DNA from: Azorinus chamasolen
Taxonomy: Eukaryota; Mollusca; Bivalvia; Cardiida; Solecurtidae
Reading direction: 5' to 3'
NCBI GenBank assembly: GCA_963576725.1
Contig: OY755242.1
Span: forward strand, 26,657,858 to 26,721,857
DNA: 64,000 bases
Positions within the stretch are counted from its first letter, which is position 1; every line of letters begins with the position of its first letter. The notes under the pieces were generated by a model, which worked only from the letters and a program-made list of their open reading frames with translations, was not told where the DNA came from and did no database searches. Shown in pieces: positions 63,066-64,000 of the stretch. A program made the position numbers and the translations under genes.

Positions 63066-63311
63066 CAAATAGCTTGCTGAATTTTTAAAACACATGTCTC
63101 CTTCTTACCCATGCCCTGTTGTATAATTACATATATCTTCACTGTGTACAAGTATTTCGCTTTGCAATCACTGCTGTGAAGTGCACTGATTGCACAATCA
63201 ACTTGTAAATAGTGCAGACCCTGATGAGACAGCTCCTGCAGGAGCTGTCTCATCTTGGTCTTCACTATTTACAGGTAGGTATATTGACGTGAATAGCAAG
63301 CGAAGGGTTAA
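63066..63311. mobile_element. J-family MITE, left terminus eroded
   Basis: AATAGCTTGCTGAATTTTTAAAAC at left and AGCAAGCGAAGGG-TTAA at right. Apex CTCCTGCAGGAG at 63233-63244. Confidence 0.9.
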
Positions 63312-63466
63312 GCAAATACCGGATGTGTTCTATTCCCTCTAGACTCTAAAATAAACCTGTATTGACATGGTACCGTGATATAACGGCTATTTTTTAGCAG
63401 CGCAGACTCGCTCCCCATCTGCAGTACTCTCATCTGAAGGCATACATCGGGGTTTGAGATTTCAAA

Positions 63467-63654
63467 TACAGTAGAACCCCTGTATTGCGACCACATAAAG
63501 AATAACCATAGCTGCCTTTAAAAGCAGGTGGTTGCTAAACACAGGACAACAGTAATGCAGAAAGCACCTCTAGGAGCTTTCTGCATTACTTTTGTCATGC
63601 ATTAAGCTAGTTATACCCCTTTCAGGTGGTCGAATTAGCGGGTTTTTTACTGTA
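63467..63654. mobile_element. B-family MITE
   Basis: TACAGTAGAACCCCTGTATTG...GGGTTTTTTACTGTA. Apex CACCTCTAGGAGC; the right linker has a short deletion. Confidence 0.9.
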
Positions 63655-63849
63655 CATCAAATACATTCACTTACTTATCTATACAAGTAACATGCAAAAT
63701 AAACAGCTGAGGTCTGATTTAATTTACCATTGAAGCAGAGAGTCTAAATTGTCACGAAGGAGATCAAACTAGTTGTACCCAAAGTTGTGAGCTATAAACT
63801 GCTCAACCCTGGTCAAATCTCGGGTTATACCTTGTCGGACCGGATTGTC

Positions 63850-64000
63850 CCACGCCCTTTCACGCAGTTGCAAACAAAGTAGACCCATATCAGACGGCTT
63901 CTGTAGGAGCTATCCGATCAGGGTCTGCTCTGGTTGGTTTTGAATTTATATACATGTAGTTGCGATTCTACAGTATCTGCCAATGTTAACAGTCCTATGT
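63850..64000. mobile_element. P-family MITE, open at window edge
   Basis: ACGCCCTTTCACGCAGTTGC at left; hairpin CAAACAAAGTAGACCCATATC...TTCTGTAGGAGC...inverse; P body runs off the edge. Confidence 0.75.

Noticed and set aside
62969..63265. 98-residue minus ORF similar to the one at 43526-43729
   Set aside because: Similarity exists because both lie in J-family MITEs; not an independent gene family.

Overview
This looks like animal (metazoan) genomic DNA: AT-rich, gene-poor, with no prokaryotic operons and no long intact reading frames. The dense palindromic miniature transposons, the repeats resembling dispersed mollusc repeats, and the HARBI1-type and LINE remnants make a bivalve mollusc my best guess. 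The species cannot be fixed from the sequence alone. Almost every open frame here is a shadow of a repeat. Family letters (A, B, C, D, F, L, P, G, H, I, J, K, E) are mine.

The window is dominated by about 100 copies or fragments of short non-autonomous DNA transposons (MITEs). One group (A, B, D, F, L) has pogo/Tigger-like termini starting CAGTA/CAGTG and TA target duplications. The other (P, C, G, H, I, J) has CCCTTT-like termini flanked by TTAA, as in piggyBac. Nearly all carry an internal, almost perfect hairpin. Families with unrelated ends share hairpin parts: the apex CTCCTATAGGAG recurs in A, B, C and P. Some copies lack the hairpin cleanly (31885-31991, 20394-20562), some have lost only the tip, and one (54637-54930) joins half of a TA element to half of a TTAA element near that apex. 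Many copies are nested, and these give direct evidence for the TA and TTAA targets.

Other landmarks: a 34-bp tandem array (1-556); a near-perfect pre-miRNA-like hairpin in low-repeat sequence (7833-7939); trinucleotide microsatellites (9466-9890, 53396-53688); tandem arrays of about 23, 26, 39, 32, and 21 bp (6186, 12952, 55676, 57187, 59694); a 2.9-kb head-to-head inverted array of about 360-bp units carrying RFX X-box-like motifs (16439-19305); a PIF/Harbinger element with a broken HARBI1-like transposase, nested in a P element (29577-31784); a 158-bp palindrome (34753-34910); a LINE 3' coding fragment (36556-36735); and a tRNA-type SINE candidate (48320-48620).

The only convincing host gene piece is on the plus strand at 42563-42754: a TATA box, then a first coding exon with a signal peptide ending in a phase-1 donor. 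It matches the start of an NPC2 (ML-domain) protein, including the intron position. I could not find its later exons. A second, weaker first-exon candidate is on the minus strand at 34371-34430.
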